Shown here one piece after another: positions 8,007 to 16,542 of a stretch of DNA of 54,469 bases; the stretch's first letter is position 1; every line of letters begins with the position of its first letter. The stretch covers positions 1 to 54,469 of the forward strand of contig JAEUQG010000293.1 in assembly GCA_016789755.1 (NCBI GenBank), written 5' to 3'. Origin of the DNA: Bryobacterales bacterium (GTDB taxonomy: Bacteria; Acidobacteriota; Terriglobia; Bryobacterales; Bryobacteraceae). A program made the translations under genes and the position numbers. The notes under the pieces were generated by a model, which worked only from the letters and a program-made list of their open reading frames with translations, did not search any database and was not told the origin of the DNA.

Positions 8007-8602
8007 GGCGGCTGGGGATTCTGCTGTCGGGGCGTGGATCGAATTTTCAAGCCATCGCCGATTCGATTGCGGCGGGACGGCTGGATGCGGAGATCGCCGT
8101 GGTGATTGCCAACCGGGCCGAGGCTCCGGGGCTGGCGATTGCGCGGGAGCGCGGACTGACGGCGGTGTGCATTCCGTCGCGCGGGCTGGATCGGGAATCG
8201 TATGACCGGCTGCTGTTGGAGGAGTTAGCGAAGCATCGGGTGGAGGTGGTGTGCCTGGCCGGGTACATGCGGCTGCTGAGTCCGGCATTTATTCGGGCGT
8301 ATCCTATGCGGATTTTGAATATTCATCCGTCGCTGCTGCCGGCGTTTCCGGGGTTGGATGCGCAGCATCAGGCAATGGAGCACGGGGTGAAATATTCGGG
8401 GTGCACGGTGCATTTTGTGGATGAGGGATTGGATAGCGGCCCGATCATCCAGCAGGCGGTGGTGCCGGTGGAAGATGGCGATACCGAGGAATCGCTGTCG
8501 GCGCGGATTTTGAAGGAAGAGCATCGCATTTACAGCGAGGCGCTGGGCGTGGTGCTGAGCGGGAAGTACCGTGTGGAAGGGCGGCGCGTCGTCAGGGGTT
8601 GA
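8003..8602 (+). CDS. purN: Phosphoribosylglycinamide formyltransferase
   Basis: GAR transformylase transfers a formyl group from 10-formyltetrahydrofolate to glycinamide ribonucleotide, the third step of purine synthesis. The 199-residue chain carries the phosphate-binding SGRGSNFQAI loop at residues 9-18. The catalytic triad is intact: Asn106 and His108 in NIHPSLLPAFPG, and Asp144 in EGLDSGPI, with the same numbering as the E. coli enzyme. It starts inside the purM stop region (4-base overlap) and its last 11 bases overlap the convergent gene at 8592. Confidence 0.96.
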   Translation: MRRLGILLSGRGSNFQAIADSIAAGRLDAEIAVVIANRAEAPGLAIARERGLTAVCIPSRGLDRESYDRLLLEELAKHRVEVVCLAGYMRLLSPAFIRAYPMRILNIHPSLLPAFPGLDAQHQAMEHGVKYSGCTVHFVDEGLDSGPIIQQAVVPVEDGDTEESLSARILKEEHRIYSEALGVVLSGKYRVEGRRVVRG

Positions 8603-10013
8603 TGAGAATCGATGTACCGATGAAGGGCGGGGTGTTGTTGGCCTGGACCGCGGACATGTTGGAATAAAGCACCTGGAGTTGCCAGTCGCCGGTGGGCATG
8701 TAGGCGAAGTTGTCGTCGAGGCGGCTGATTTCGTCTTCGGTGAGCGGAGTGCCGTCGTTGAAGAGGAAATGCACGGGGCGTGAAGAGGCTTTCGGTTCCC
8801 AATCCTCGAATGCCACGGCGTCCGTAGGGGAGTCGTTGTAGAGCAGGCGGATGGGCTTGCGCGCGGGACCGGGGGGTTGCGGTGAGTCGGGGTGCTGGTT
8901 GAAGTACATCTTGTAGCGATTGCCGCCGAGATGCATGGGGGCCATGGCCTGCATGCCTTTCATGAGCCTGGGGCAACCGTCATCGTTGTATTGGACCTGC
9001 CAGCGTTCGCCGTCGTAGATGGCGTAACCGAAATTGAAGCCGGCAGTGGAGCAACGGCCGTCGCGATATTCGGTGGTGAAGAGGAGGAAAGCGCCAGGCG
9101 CGCCATCCCAGGCTCGGCCATCGCGATTGGGCCAGGCGACTTTGAATTGGCGGGCGTTGAGCAGGTTGGGATTCGATTGGGCGGCGTCGATGTCGACACC
9201 GATGACGATGGCGGGCTCGCAGGGGCCGCCGGGGGCGAAGTCGGCGAAGGTGCTGCAACGGGTGGCGGGGCCGCGGTGGAAGTCGCGGGCGATGTAGCCG
9301 TCTTGCGAATCGAGGGAGAGAACGCGCGTGCGGCCGTCGGTGGCTTGGGCTTCGAAGAAGAGGCGGACCGTGCCGTTGGTCATGGGGACGGGTTGGAAGA
9401 GCGCGAGTTGAGCGGAGAGATTGGGCGTGGTGGGGCAGGTAGTGCCGGGGGCTCCGCAGACGCGCATCAGGCCGAAGCCGGAGACGGGGCGGAACTCGGT
9501 GAAGTTGCCGGTGGCGAGTTGTTCGCCGATCTTCATGCCTTTCTCGTCGGCTTGCAGCGGGACGTAATAGAGCTGCACTTTGCCGGAAAGATCGGTACCG
9601 GCCCAATCGCCGTAGCGGAGGGCTGAGGCATTGACGTTGGCATCGGAGGTGAGGCGCTTCGCCGTGCGGAAGGAGTTGCCGTCGCCGGCGATGCGCCAGT
9701 ATTCGGCCTCGGTGGTTTGTTGCGATTCCTGGATGGGCGTGCAGGTTTCTTCGATGCAGGCTTCGACGGCGATGGTGTAGGCGGTGGCGGATTTGAGTTC
9801 GGTGAGGAGGGCGGAGGTTTCCTCGCGAGGGATGGGCAGGGTGACGGAATGGCGTCCATCGGTGGCAGTGACTTTGTAGAAATGCGCGTCCGGGTGGGCG
9901 GTCCAGGTGGCTTTGAGTTGGGAGGAAGAACGGAAGGTTTTTCCGGCGAAGGAGTATTCCTGCTGGGCGTAGCAGGAAGAGGCGATGGCGAGCAGAAACA
10001 CGAAACCCCGCAT
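8592..10013 (-). CDS. Secreted protein of unknown function, N-terminal fibronectin III-like
   Basis: I do not recognise the full family. The 473-residue product has a clear Sec signal peptide (MRGFVFLLAIASSCYAQ). Residues of about 20-110 look like a fibronectin type III-like beta-sandwich (LKATWTAHPDAHFYKV, then SATAYTIAVEACIEETC). The remainder is rich in aromatic and Asp residues in blade-like repeats (LSLDSQDGYIARDFHRG, FLLFTTEYRDGRC, MYFNQHPDSPQPP), which suggests a beta-propeller of the glycosidase/lectin kind, but no catalytic residues can be named. Several Cys pairs fit an extracellular protein. It lies convergent to purN and 45 bases downstream of moeZ, so it may be read through from the cysteine operon. 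Confidence 0.7.
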   Translation of the reverse strand: MRGFVFLLAIASSCYAQQEYSFAGKTFRSSSQLKATWTAHPDAHFYKVTATDGRHSVTLPIPREETSALLTELKSATAYTIAVEACIEETCTPIQESQQTTEAEYWRIAGDGNSFRTAKRLTSDANVNASALRYGDWAGTDLSGKVQLYYVPLQADEKGMKIGEQLATGNFTEFRPVSGFGLMRVCGAPGTTCPTTPNLSAQLALFQPVPMTNGTVRLFFEAQATDGRTRVLSLDSQDGYIARDFHRGPATRCSTFADFAPGGPCEPAIVIGVDIDAAQSNPNLLNARQFKVAWPNRDGRAWDGAPGAFLLFTTEYRDGRCSTAGFNFGYAIYDGERWQVQYNDDGCPRLMKGMQAMAPMHLGGNRYKMYFNQHPDSPQPPGPARKPIRLLYNDSPTDAVAFEDWEPKASSRPVHFLFNDGTPLTEDEISRLDDNFAYMPTGDWQLQVLYSNMSAVQANNTPPFIGTSILINP

Positions 10014-10058
10014 GCTATTGCTGACGAGCGATGCGGGGTTCGGGATTACGCGCAGGGA

Positions 10059-11228
10059 TCAGTATTTCGGCACACTGGGGTCGACTTTGTCGGACCAGGC
10101 GAGAATGCCGCCCTTCATGTTGCGGACGTTGGTGAAGCCGTTCTGGCGCAGCAGGTCGCAAGCCTTGCCGCTGCGCATGCCGCTCTTGCAGTGCATGACG
10201 TATTCGGCCGAGGGGTCGAGTTCTTTCAGGCGCTGGGGCAGAGTGCCGAGCGGAATGAGGGTGGCGCCGACGTTGCAGATCTGGTATTCGTGCGGCTCGC
10301 GGACATCGATGAAGACGAAGTTGTGCTTGGCGTCGAGCAGCTTTTTCACGTCGGCGGGATCGATTTCGCCGGGGTTGGCGGCGGCGGGCTCGGGTTGCGC
10401 CGGCTGTTGCGGGATGCCGCAGAACTGGTGATAGTCGATCAACTGGTGAATGGTGCGATCCGGCCCGCAGATGGGGCATTCGGGGCTGCGGCGAAGGCGC
10501 ATTTCGCGGAAGCGCATGTTGAGGGCATCGTAAAGGACGAGGCGGCCGGTGAGCGTTTCGCCTTTGCCGAGGATGAGCTTCACGGTTTCGGTGGCCTGCA
10601 TGACGCCGATCATGCCGGGGAGGATGCCGAGCACTCCGCCTTCGGCGCAACTGGGGACGAGGCCGGGAGGAGGCGGCTCCGGATAGAGGCACCGGTAGCA
10701 GGGCCCGTCTTTCGTGGCGAAGACAGTGGACTGGCCCTCGAAGCGGAAGATGGATCCATAGACATTGGGAATGCCGAGCAGGACGCAGGCGTCGTTGACC
10801 AGATAGCGGGTGGGGAAGTTGTCGGTGCCGTCGACCACAACGTCGTAGCCCTTCATGATCTGGAGGGCGTTTTCGCTGGAAAGAGCGACTTCGTATTTGA
10901 CGACGTTGACGTTGGGGTTGATGTCGGCGATGGTTTCGGCGGCGCTGTCGAGCTTCTTCTTGCCGATGTCCTTGGTGCCGTGAATGATCTGGCGCTGGAG
11001 ATTGGTGCGGTCGACGATGTCGAAGTCGACAAGGCCGATGGTGCCGATGCCGGCGGCGGCGAGATACATGCCGATGGGGGCGCCGAGGCCTCCGGTGCCG
11101 ATGCAGAGCACCTTGGCCTGCTTCAGCTTGAGCTGGCCTTCCATGCCGACTTCGGGCAGGATGAGGTGGCGGCTATAGCGAAGGACTTCTTCGTTGGAAA
11201 GCGCAACGGGTACGGCAGTGGCGGACAT
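10059..11228 (-). CDS. moeZ: MoeZ-type adenylyltransferase with rhodanese domain (carrier-protein activation)
   Basis: This 389-residue enzyme adenylates the C-terminus of a ubiquitin-like sulfur carrier and converts it to a thiocarboxylate. Residues of about 10-255 are an E1-like MoeB/ThiF domain with a nucleotide-binding GTGGLGAPIGMYLAAAGIG loop, zinc-type Cys pairs (CYRC and CPIC) and the conserved Cys in SCAEGGVLG. Residues of about 285-389 are a rhodanese domain with active-site Cys in HCKSGMRSGKAC, which would supply the sulfur. Its ATG overlaps the stop of the carrier gene by one base (TAATG). The closest functional match is mycobacterial MoeZ, which activates both MoaD-type carriers and CysO; the genomic context here points to CysO. 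Confidence 0.88.
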   Translation of the reverse strand: MSATAVPVALSNEEVLRYSRHLILPEVGMEGQLKLKQAKVLCIGTGGLGAPIGMYLAAAGIGTIGLVDFDIVDRTNLQRQIIHGTKDIGKKKLDSAAETIADINPNVNVVKYEVALSSENALQIMKGYDVVVDGTDNFPTRYLVNDACVLLGIPNVYGSIFRFEGQSTVFATKDGPCYRCLYPEPPPPGLVPSCAEGGVLGILPGMIGVMQATETVKLILGKGETLTGRLVLYDALNMRFREMRLRRSPECPICGPDRTIHQLIDYHQFCGIPQQPAQPEPAAANPGEIDPADVKKLLDAKHNFVFIDVREPHEYQICNVGATLIPLGTLPQRLKELDPSAEYVMHCKSGMRSGKACDLLRQNGFTNVRNMKGGILAWSDKVDPSVPKY

Positions 11229-11503
11229 TAGCGGCCTCCGGCAATGGAAGGAACGATGGAAATAGTGTCGCTGTCCTTGACGGCGGTGCCGGTCTTGCTG
11301 AGGTAGCGGATGTCTTCATCGTTCAGGTAGATGTTGACGAAGCTGCGCAGCTTGCCTTCATCGTTGTAGAGGTTGCGGCGCAGATCGGGGTGCTGGGCGG
11401 TGAGCGCTTCCAGGCATTCGCCGATGGTGGCGCCGGCCGCTTCGACGGCATCGCTGCCGCCGGCGAATTGACGCAGAGGGGTTGGGATAAGGATCTTGGG
11501 CAT
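11228..11503 (-). CDS. cysO: CysO-like ubiquitin-fold sulfur carrier with C-terminal Gly-Gly-Arg
   Basis: This 91-residue beta-grasp protein belongs to the MoaD/ThiS superfamily. The C-terminal ISIVPSIAGGR closely resembles mycobacterial CysO, which ends Pro-Ala-Val-Ala-Gly-Gly, but here an extra Arg follows the Gly-Gly. The carrier is thiocarboxylated at its terminal Gly and donates sulfur to a PLP enzyme, so the Arg must be removed first or the chemistry must differ. A JAMM protease gene lies 7 bases upstream and the activating enzyme overlaps it downstream. The family call is confident; the CysO rather than MoaD assignment rests on the C-terminus and operon. Confidence 0.85.
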   Translation of the reverse strand: MPKILIPTPLRQFAGGSDAVEAAGATIGECLEALTAQHPDLRRNLYNDEGKLRSFVNIYLNDEDIRYLSKTGTAVKDSDTISIVPSIAGGR

Positions 11504-11510
11504 GGTGAAT

Positions 11511-11927
11511 CTAATATTCTAATGGCTCTTTCGGAGCTTCGGTTTGATCGAAGTTGGGTAGAAAGCTATTGGCGTGGTCGAACTCTCCGTTCTTGACGGA
11601 GAGAACCACGAAGGAATACCAGGGACAGGAATTCTCCAGATCGCGCTTGGAGAAGTAGGCGTCGCAATCGGGGTGGGAATGGAAAATGCCGACGACGCTG
11701 AGGCCTTGAGCACGCGCTTCCTTTTCGACGGCGAGTTGTTCCTGGGGATCGAGGACGTAGGTGTCTTCCTGAGCGCCTTCGAAGGCGTTGCGCATGGGGC
11801 GGGCGGCATGAACGGTGCGGACACCGTCAGCCTCCTTGCCGAGCATCGCGCCGCAGCATTCGCGCGGGTAGCAGGCGCGGGCGTGTTCGACCATGATGTC
11901 CCAGGCAGGTTTGTCGATTCTGATCAT
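11511..11927 (-). CDS. mec: JAMM/MPN+ metallopeptidase, Mec-like (CysO processing)
   Basis: This 138-residue zinc peptidase (M67 family) would cleave at the C-terminus of the adjacent carrier, releasing cysteine from a CysO-cysteine adduct or trimming the extra Arg. The JAMM motif is complete: Glu23 (PRECCG), His83-x-His85, then seven residues, Ser93 and Asp96 in HSHPDCDAYFSKRD. The length is normal for the stand-alone bacterial enzyme. It lies between cysM (3-base gap) and cysO (7-base gap), the same three-gene set as in mycobacteria. The C-terminus contains Asp/Asn-rich and Glu-rich segments that are not unusual. Confidence 0.9.
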   Translation of the reverse strand: MIRIDKPAWDIMVEHARACYPRECCGAMLGKEADGVRTVHAARPMRNAFEGAQEDTYVLDPQEQLAVEKEARAQGLSVVGIFHSHPDCDAYFSKRDLENSCPWYSFVVLSVKNGEFDHANSFLPNFDQTEAPKEPLEY

Positions 11928-11930
11928 GAC

Positions 11931-12905
11931 TTAGATGGCGTAATCTTCCGGGGATTGCTGATCCCAGAAAGGATCGCTGAGGTATTTGGCGGCGCCGTCG
12001 CAGAGCACGGTGACGATGACGGCTTTGCGGCCTTCTTTGTGGAGGCGCCGGGCGAGTTTGACGGCGGCGACGACATTGCCTCCGGCGCTGATGCCGACCA
12101 GCATTCCTTCCTCTTTGGCCAGCAGACGCACCATGTGGTAGGCGTCTTCGGTTTCGAGCCACATGTTCTCGTCGGCGAGCGTGGGATCGTAGATGGCCGG
12201 CACGATGGCGGTGGGCATGTGCTTGAGGCCTTCCAGTCCGTGGAAGCCGGTGGCGGGCTGAGCGGAGATGCAGGCGATGCCGGGGATGTCGCGCTTGAGA
12301 AGGCGCGAAGTGCCAACGAACGTTCCGCTGGTGCCCATGGCGGAGATGAAGTGGGTGATGCGGCCTTCGGTCTGGCGGATGAGTTCCGGGCCGGTGGTTT
12401 CAAAGTGCGCCTTCCAGTTGGCGGGGTTGCTGTACTGGTCGGGGTAATAGTAAGTATCAGGGTCTGCGTGGTAGATCTCGCGGCACTTGCGGATGGCGCC
12501 GTCGGAGCCTTCGCCGGGATCGGTGAGGACGACATCGACACCGAAGGCATTGAGAATGCGCTTACGTTCTTCGGAGGCGTTGCGGGGCAGGCAGAGCTTG
12601 ACTTTGTAGCCCTTCGCGGCGCAGATCATGGCGTAGGCGATGCCGGTGTTACCGCTGGTGGAATCGAGCAGGATGCGGTCTTTAGTGAGTTTTCCGGTGC
12701 GCTCGCCGTCGAGGATCATGTTGAGGGCGGGGCGGTCTTTGACGGATCCGCCGGGGTTCATGAACTCGGCTTTGACGTAGATTTCGATGCCTGGGTATTG
12801 CGCTCCGATGCGTTCGAGACGGAACAAGGGCGTGTTCCCGATCGACGAGAGGATAGACGTGGATTGGGTTTGCCAGTAGTCGGAAGCTGCCAGGGGGATT
12901 GCCAT
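11931..12905 (-). CDS. cysM: PLP-dependent cysteine synthase, CysM-like
   Basis: This 324-residue fold-type II PLP enzyme makes cysteine by replacing the activated hydroxyl of a serine derivative with sulfur. Lys56 in NPGGSVKDRPALNM is the Schiff-base lysine and the substrate loop STSGNTG follows at about 83-89. The phosphate-binding glycine loop is in ISAMGTSGTF. Because the next genes encode a sulfur-carrier protein, its protease and its activating enzyme, the sulfur donor is probably a carrier thiocarboxylate and the acceptor O-phosphoserine, as with mycobacterial CysM. An acetylserine/sulfide enzyme cannot be excluded from sequence alone. It is the first gene of the operon. No good ribosome-binding site was seen upstream. 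Confidence 0.9.
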   Translation of the reverse strand: MAIPLAASDYWQTQSTSILSSIGNTPLFRLERIGAQYPGIEIYVKAEFMNPGGSVKDRPALNMILDGERTGKLTKDRILLDSTSGNTGIAYAMICAAKGYKVKLCLPRNASEERKRILNAFGVDVVLTDPGEGSDGAIRKCREIYHADPDTYYYPDQYSNPANWKAHFETTGPELIRQTEGRITHFISAMGTSGTFVGTSRLLKRDIPGIACISAQPATGFHGLEGLKHMPTAIVPAIYDPTLADENMWLETEDAYHMVRLLAKEEGMLVGISAGGNVVAAVKLARRLHKEGRKAVIVTVLCDGAAKYLSDPFWDQQSPEDYAI

Positions 12906-12999
12906 GGACCCAGAGTTACCTACTTATCGTAACGTATTGGATGCGGAAGCGGGTTTGCCGGATGCGGCGAAATGAGCGTGCCCGGATGGCCGGGACGGA
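12906..12999. other. Short intergenic stretch before cysM
   Basis: This stretch of 94 bases separates cysM from the 3' end of the TonB receptor gene. It must contain the cysM promoter. A weak A+T-rich patch at about 12920-12940 is the only distinctive sequence; no operator, terminator or RNA could be supported. Confidence 0.3.
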
Positions 13000-15900
13000 T
13001 CAGAAATCGTAGCGCAGCGCCAGTTGGACGACACGGGCGGCGGTGGATGTCGCGCTGATGCGGCCAAGCGATTGCGGCGTGGCGAGGCTGGCCCCCGGGG
13101 TGTCGAAATTGGCGCGGTTCATCAGGTTGTACATTTCGGCGCGGAAGGTGACGCGGTGCTTTTCCCAAGGCAGCGGGAAGCGCTTGACCAGCGACGCATC
13201 CATGTTGAACAGGCCGGGGCCGCGGAACGTGTTGCGGCCGGAGGAACCGGTTTCCCCGGCGGTGGGAAAACTAAACTGGGATATCTGTTCGGGGGTGAAG
13301 AAGAGGACACCGCTGCCGGTGCGTTGCACTTCGCCGATGGTGCGGTCGCCCGTGAAGTTGGTCCAGGCGCTGAGCGTGGCGCCGGTGGTGCGGCGTCCGG
13401 AGGTGACGGTGAACACGCTGCCGCTCTGGTAGAGCCCAAGCAGGCCGACTTCCCATCCGCCGATGAAGCCGTTGAGCACTGCCGGCATATCGGACAGCAG
13501 ACGGCGGTTGCGCCCCACCGGTATGTCCCAGGTGGTGGTGTAGTTGACGATGTGCGGGCGATCGAAGTCGCCGCGCCCGCGGAACTGGTTGAGATTGTAG
13601 TTGTCGATGACGCTGGTGGTTCCGTTGCCGTCGGCGGACAGCGTGTCGATGGCTTTCGACCACGTGTAATTCAGCGAGAATTTGAGCGAGCCCATGGTGC
13701 GGCGAAGGCTGGTTTGCAGCGAATCGTACCAACTGCGCGATCCGTTGCCGCCGGACCAGACCTGGTTGTACTGCGGGAAATTGCGGATGTAGAAAGGCGA
13801 GAGGGCGATGCCGGCGTAGCGCTGGTAGTTGACACGATCGACGGTGTCGGCCGCGGCGCCGGCGAGTCCGTCGCGAAGCGTAGCTGCTCCGAGAGCGGTG
13901 ACAGCGGCTTGCGCCGAGCCGAACAGGCGGGCGATGGTGTTGGTGGGCGATACCGGCGTGGCCGAGGTGCGGAAGCGTTCCAGTTCCTGGAAGGAGGTGA
14001 GGAAATCGCCGTAGATGCGCGGCTGATTGATATCGAGCCAGGCGAACAGCTTCATGCCGCGCGTGCGCACCCAGCCCACTTCCACCACCATGTTGCGCAC
14101 CACTTCGCGCTGGATCTGCAGATTGAAATGCTGCGCGTAACCGGTGCGGAGGTTGGAATCGAAGATGGTGATGCTCGACTGGCGGTCGACGGGGTATTGC
14201 AGCACGGGCGCGGCGGGTTGGCGGGGCAGGCGCGGGTTTGAATTGACGCGCGCGTCGGGGCCGAAGTCGGCGCCGTTCAATGTTTGCAGGGCCTGGGCGA
14301 AGCCGGGCGTGGCGCTATCGACGCTGGAGGACGCGGCGCTGACAATGCGGTCGTAGAAGATGCCGTAGCCGCCGCGGATGGAAGTGCGTCCGGTGCCGAA
14401 CGGATCCCAGGCGAAGCCGAAGCGGGGAGCGAAGTTGTTGTAGTCGTTGTTGTACCAGCGCGGGGCGCGGAGCACCTTGAGATCGGAGAGGCGGCCCGCC
14501 GGGTTGACCAACTCCAACCGGTCGAGCGAGCCCTGCAATCCGTCGCGTTCGCTGGGCGAGCCCATGTAGTCCCAGCGCAGGCCGAAGTTGAGAGTCAGGC
14601 GGCGGTTGAGCTTGTAGTCGTTCTGGAAGAAGAGGCCATAATCGCGGTAGTTGAAATTGCGCGTGCGCGGCGTGCCGGCGGGTTGGAACGTCTCCAGGTT
14701 GCTGTAGAAGGTCTGCGAGATGCTGGAAACGCGTCCGAGCAATTCGTTGTAGAGCTCCTCGAAACGCTGGCGGTCGGCGGAGGCGATGCCGGTGGCGGGT
14801 CCGATACCTGTGGGCACATTGCCGAAGTTGCGCGAGAGCACTACGTTCGGATAGATGCCCGCTTCGTTCTGCGCGAACTGCAATTGCCATTTGGCGCCGA
14901 CGCCGAACTTCCAGGTGCTCTTGCCCTGGATCAGCGTCACGTTGTTGGTGATGTCCCAGATGGGGGAGTTGCGATTCTGGGCAAAGGCGAGATTGATGGG
15001 GTCGGTGACGGTGGCGAAGTCGAGGCCGGGGCCTTTCTGCCGGTCGGGGCGCACGAAATCGCTGGTGGCGGAGCGGTAGCCGAAGCGCGTTTCGTTAATG
15101 AGATTGGGGCGGAGCATCCAATCGGAGCCGATGGAGAAGCCCCAGCGTTCCTGCGCCTGCGTGCCTTGGGGGCGGCCGGGATAGCGCATTTCGTGACCGT
15201 TCAAGGTGTCGATGGAAGACTGATCCTGGCGGCTGTGGCGGTAGAAGAGGCGGTGGTTGCTCGAAAGAGAGTGATCCACCTTGACGGTGTATTGATCTTC
15301 CTGCGCGGTGGCCGGAACATTGAAACGAAAGCCGCCGGTGTTGAGCCCGTCGCCGACGTCGAAGTTGTTCGGGTCGGGCATGATGGCGATGGTTTCTTTC
15401 ACTTTGGGGTCAATGCCGATGCCGCGCGGATCGGCGCGGAACATGTCGAAGGTTTGCACGGGCTGCCCGGCGGCGCTACGCCAGCGGAACTGGCCCGCTT
15501 TGATTTCCGGCGTGTAGACGGTGCGGTTGCGCGATGCGCCCTGGCTGGTGCGGCGCGATTGCCAGTTGCCGAAGATGAAGGTGCGGTCTTTGAGAACAGG
15601 TCCGCCCAATGATCCGCCGAAGATGTTCTGAATGAACTTGGGGCGTTCGACACGAGAGGCGTTGTTGAAGAACGTATTGGCGTTGAGCGAAGTGTTGCGC
15701 AGGTATTCAAACAGGTTGCCGCTCCAACGGCTGCCTCCGGAACGGGTAATCATTTCCACCTGTCCTCCGGCGCTGCGTCCGTATTCGGCTTTGAAGCCGT
15801 TGGTGATGACGCGCATCTCTTCGACGGAATCGAGATTGACGGGCGTCTGGCTGAGGCCGAAGCGCGGGGCCACGGGGTCGTTGGCGTCGATGCCGTCAAG

Positions 15901-16467
15901 GCGCGTGTTATTGGAGCCTTGCCGCATGCCGTTGACGCGGGCATAGGACACATCGCCGGGCTCAGTGGAAATGCCGGTGGAGAACACGGCGATGGCAAGC
16001 GGGCCGCGGCCCAACGCGGGGAGCGTGTCGATCTGCTTTAAGGTGACGGTCTGGCCGAATTGGGCGTCGGCCACTTGCACGCGTTCGCTGGTGGCTTCGA
16101 CGGTGACGCTGTCGGAGACGGAGCCTAATTCGAGCATCACGTTTTGCGACAGCGTGGTGGCGGCGTAGAGTTCCAGGTTGTGGATCACGGTGCGGCGGAA
16201 GCCGGCGGCTTCGGCAGTCAACGTGTAGACGGAAGGCGGGAGCGAGGCAAAGATGAAGGCGCCTTCCGCGTTCGATTCGAGCTTTGTAACAAGCTGCGTG
16301 CGGGCGTTGGTGACAGTGAGTTGCGCGCGGGTGATGCCGGCGCCGGTGGGATCTTGCACACGGCCTTCGAGACGGGCGGAGGAAACCTGTGCGCGGAGAG
16401 ATGGGAGAGAAAGAACGAGAGCAAGCGTCAGAGCCAAACGGCCGGGCCTGCAAACGGAGATTTGCAT
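13000..16467 (-). CDS. TonB-dependent receptor with carboxypeptidase-like N-terminal domain
   Basis: This 1155-residue outer-membrane protein has a Sec signal peptide ending near LRAQ. A carboxypeptidase regulatory-like (CarboxypepD/Cna-B-type) beta-sandwich follows at about 33-110 (RLEGRVQDPTGAGITRAQL). Then come a plug domain with VNGMRQGSNNTRLDGIDAN and FKAEYGRSAGGQVEMITRSG, and a long barrel of alternating strands ending in the aromatic ALRYDF. This is the Oar-like type that is abundant in Solibacter relatives, probably taking up oligosaccharides or peptides with TonB energy. The ligand is unknown. It is monocistronic or first in its unit. The leader holds a hairpin that covers the ribosome-binding site. 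Confidence 0.92.
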   Translation of the reverse strand: MQISVCRPGRLALTLALVLSLPSLRAQVSSARLEGRVQDPTGAGITRAQLTVTNARTQLVTKLESNAEGAFIFASLPPSVYTLTAEAAGFRRTVIHNLELYAATTLSQNVMLELGSVSDSVTVEATSERVQVADAQFGQTVTLKQIDTLPALGRGPLAIAVFSTGISTEPGDVSYARVNGMRQGSNNTRLDGIDANDPVAPRFGLSQTPVNLDSVEEMRVITNGFKAEYGRSAGGQVEMITRSGGSRWSGNLFEYLRNTSLNANTFFNNASRVERPKFIQNIFGGSLGGPVLKDRTFIFGNWQSRRTSQGASRNRTVYTPEIKAGQFRWRSAAGQPVQTFDMFRADPRGIGIDPKVKETIAIMPDPNNFDVGDGLNTGGFRFNVPATAQEDQYTVKVDHSLSSNHRLFYRHSRQDQSSIDTLNGHEMRYPGRPQGTQAQERWGFSIGSDWMLRPNLINETRFGYRSATSDFVRPDRQKGPGLDFATVTDPINLAFAQNRNSPIWDITNNVTLIQGKSTWKFGVGAKWQLQFAQNEAGIYPNVVLSRNFGNVPTGIGPATGIASADRQRFEELYNELLGRVSSISQTFYSNLETFQPAGTPRTRNFNYRDYGLFFQNDYKLNRRLTLNFGLRWDYMGSPSERDGLQGSLDRLELVNPAGRLSDLKVLRAPRWYNNDYNNFAPRFGFAWDPFGTGRTSIRGGYGIFYDRIVSAASSSVDSATPGFAQALQTLNGADFGPDARVNSNPRLPRQPAAPVLQYPVDRQSSITIFDSNLRTGYAQHFNLQIQREVVRNMVVEVGWVRTRGMKLFAWLDINQPRIYGDFLTSFQELERFRTSATPVSPTNTIARLFGSAQAAVTALGAATLRDGLAGAAADTVDRVNYQRYAGIALSPFYIRNFPQYNQVWSGGNGSRSWYDSLQTSLRRTMGSLKFSLNYTWSKAIDTLSADGNGTTSVIDNYNLNQFRGRGDFDRPHIVNYTTTWDIPVGRNRRLLSDMPAVLNGFIGGWEVGLLGLYQSGSVFTVTSGRRTTGATLSAWTNFTGDRTIGEVQRTGSGVLFFTPEQISQFSFPTAGETGSSGRNTFRGPGLFNMDASLVKRFPLPWEKHRVTFRAEMYNLMNRANFDTPGASLATPQSLGRISATSTAARVVQLALRYDF

Positions 16468-16473
16468 GATGCG

Positions 16474-16490
16474 GTCCCCCTGATGGGGAC
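16474..16490 (-). promoter_or_regulatory. Leader hairpin masking the ribosome-binding site of the TonB receptor gene
   Basis: GTCCCC and GGGGAC form a perfect 6-bp stem with a 5-base loop. On the transcript the 3' arm GGGGAC, with an adjacent G in the loop, is the ribosome-binding site, ending 6 bases before the ATG at 16467. Folding would hide it, so translation may be controlled by a protein, temperature or a small RNA. Confidence 0.45.
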
Positions 16491-16496
16491 AGTATA
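16491..16496 (-). promoter_or_regulatory. Putative -10 element of the TonB receptor gene
   Basis: The minus strand reads TATACT, which matches the -10 consensus at five of six positions, 23 bases before the ATG. No convincing -35 element is present at the usual distance. Confidence 0.35.
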
Positions 16497-16542
16497 ACCC
16501 GGAAGTTACACCTGTTTCGCGCCGGTTTGCGAGCGTTACGTC

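Noticed and set aside
14284..15612. 442-residue plus-strand open frame over the TonB receptor
   Set aside because: Composition is typical of an antisense frame in GC-rich DNA; the minus-strand receptor is well supported.
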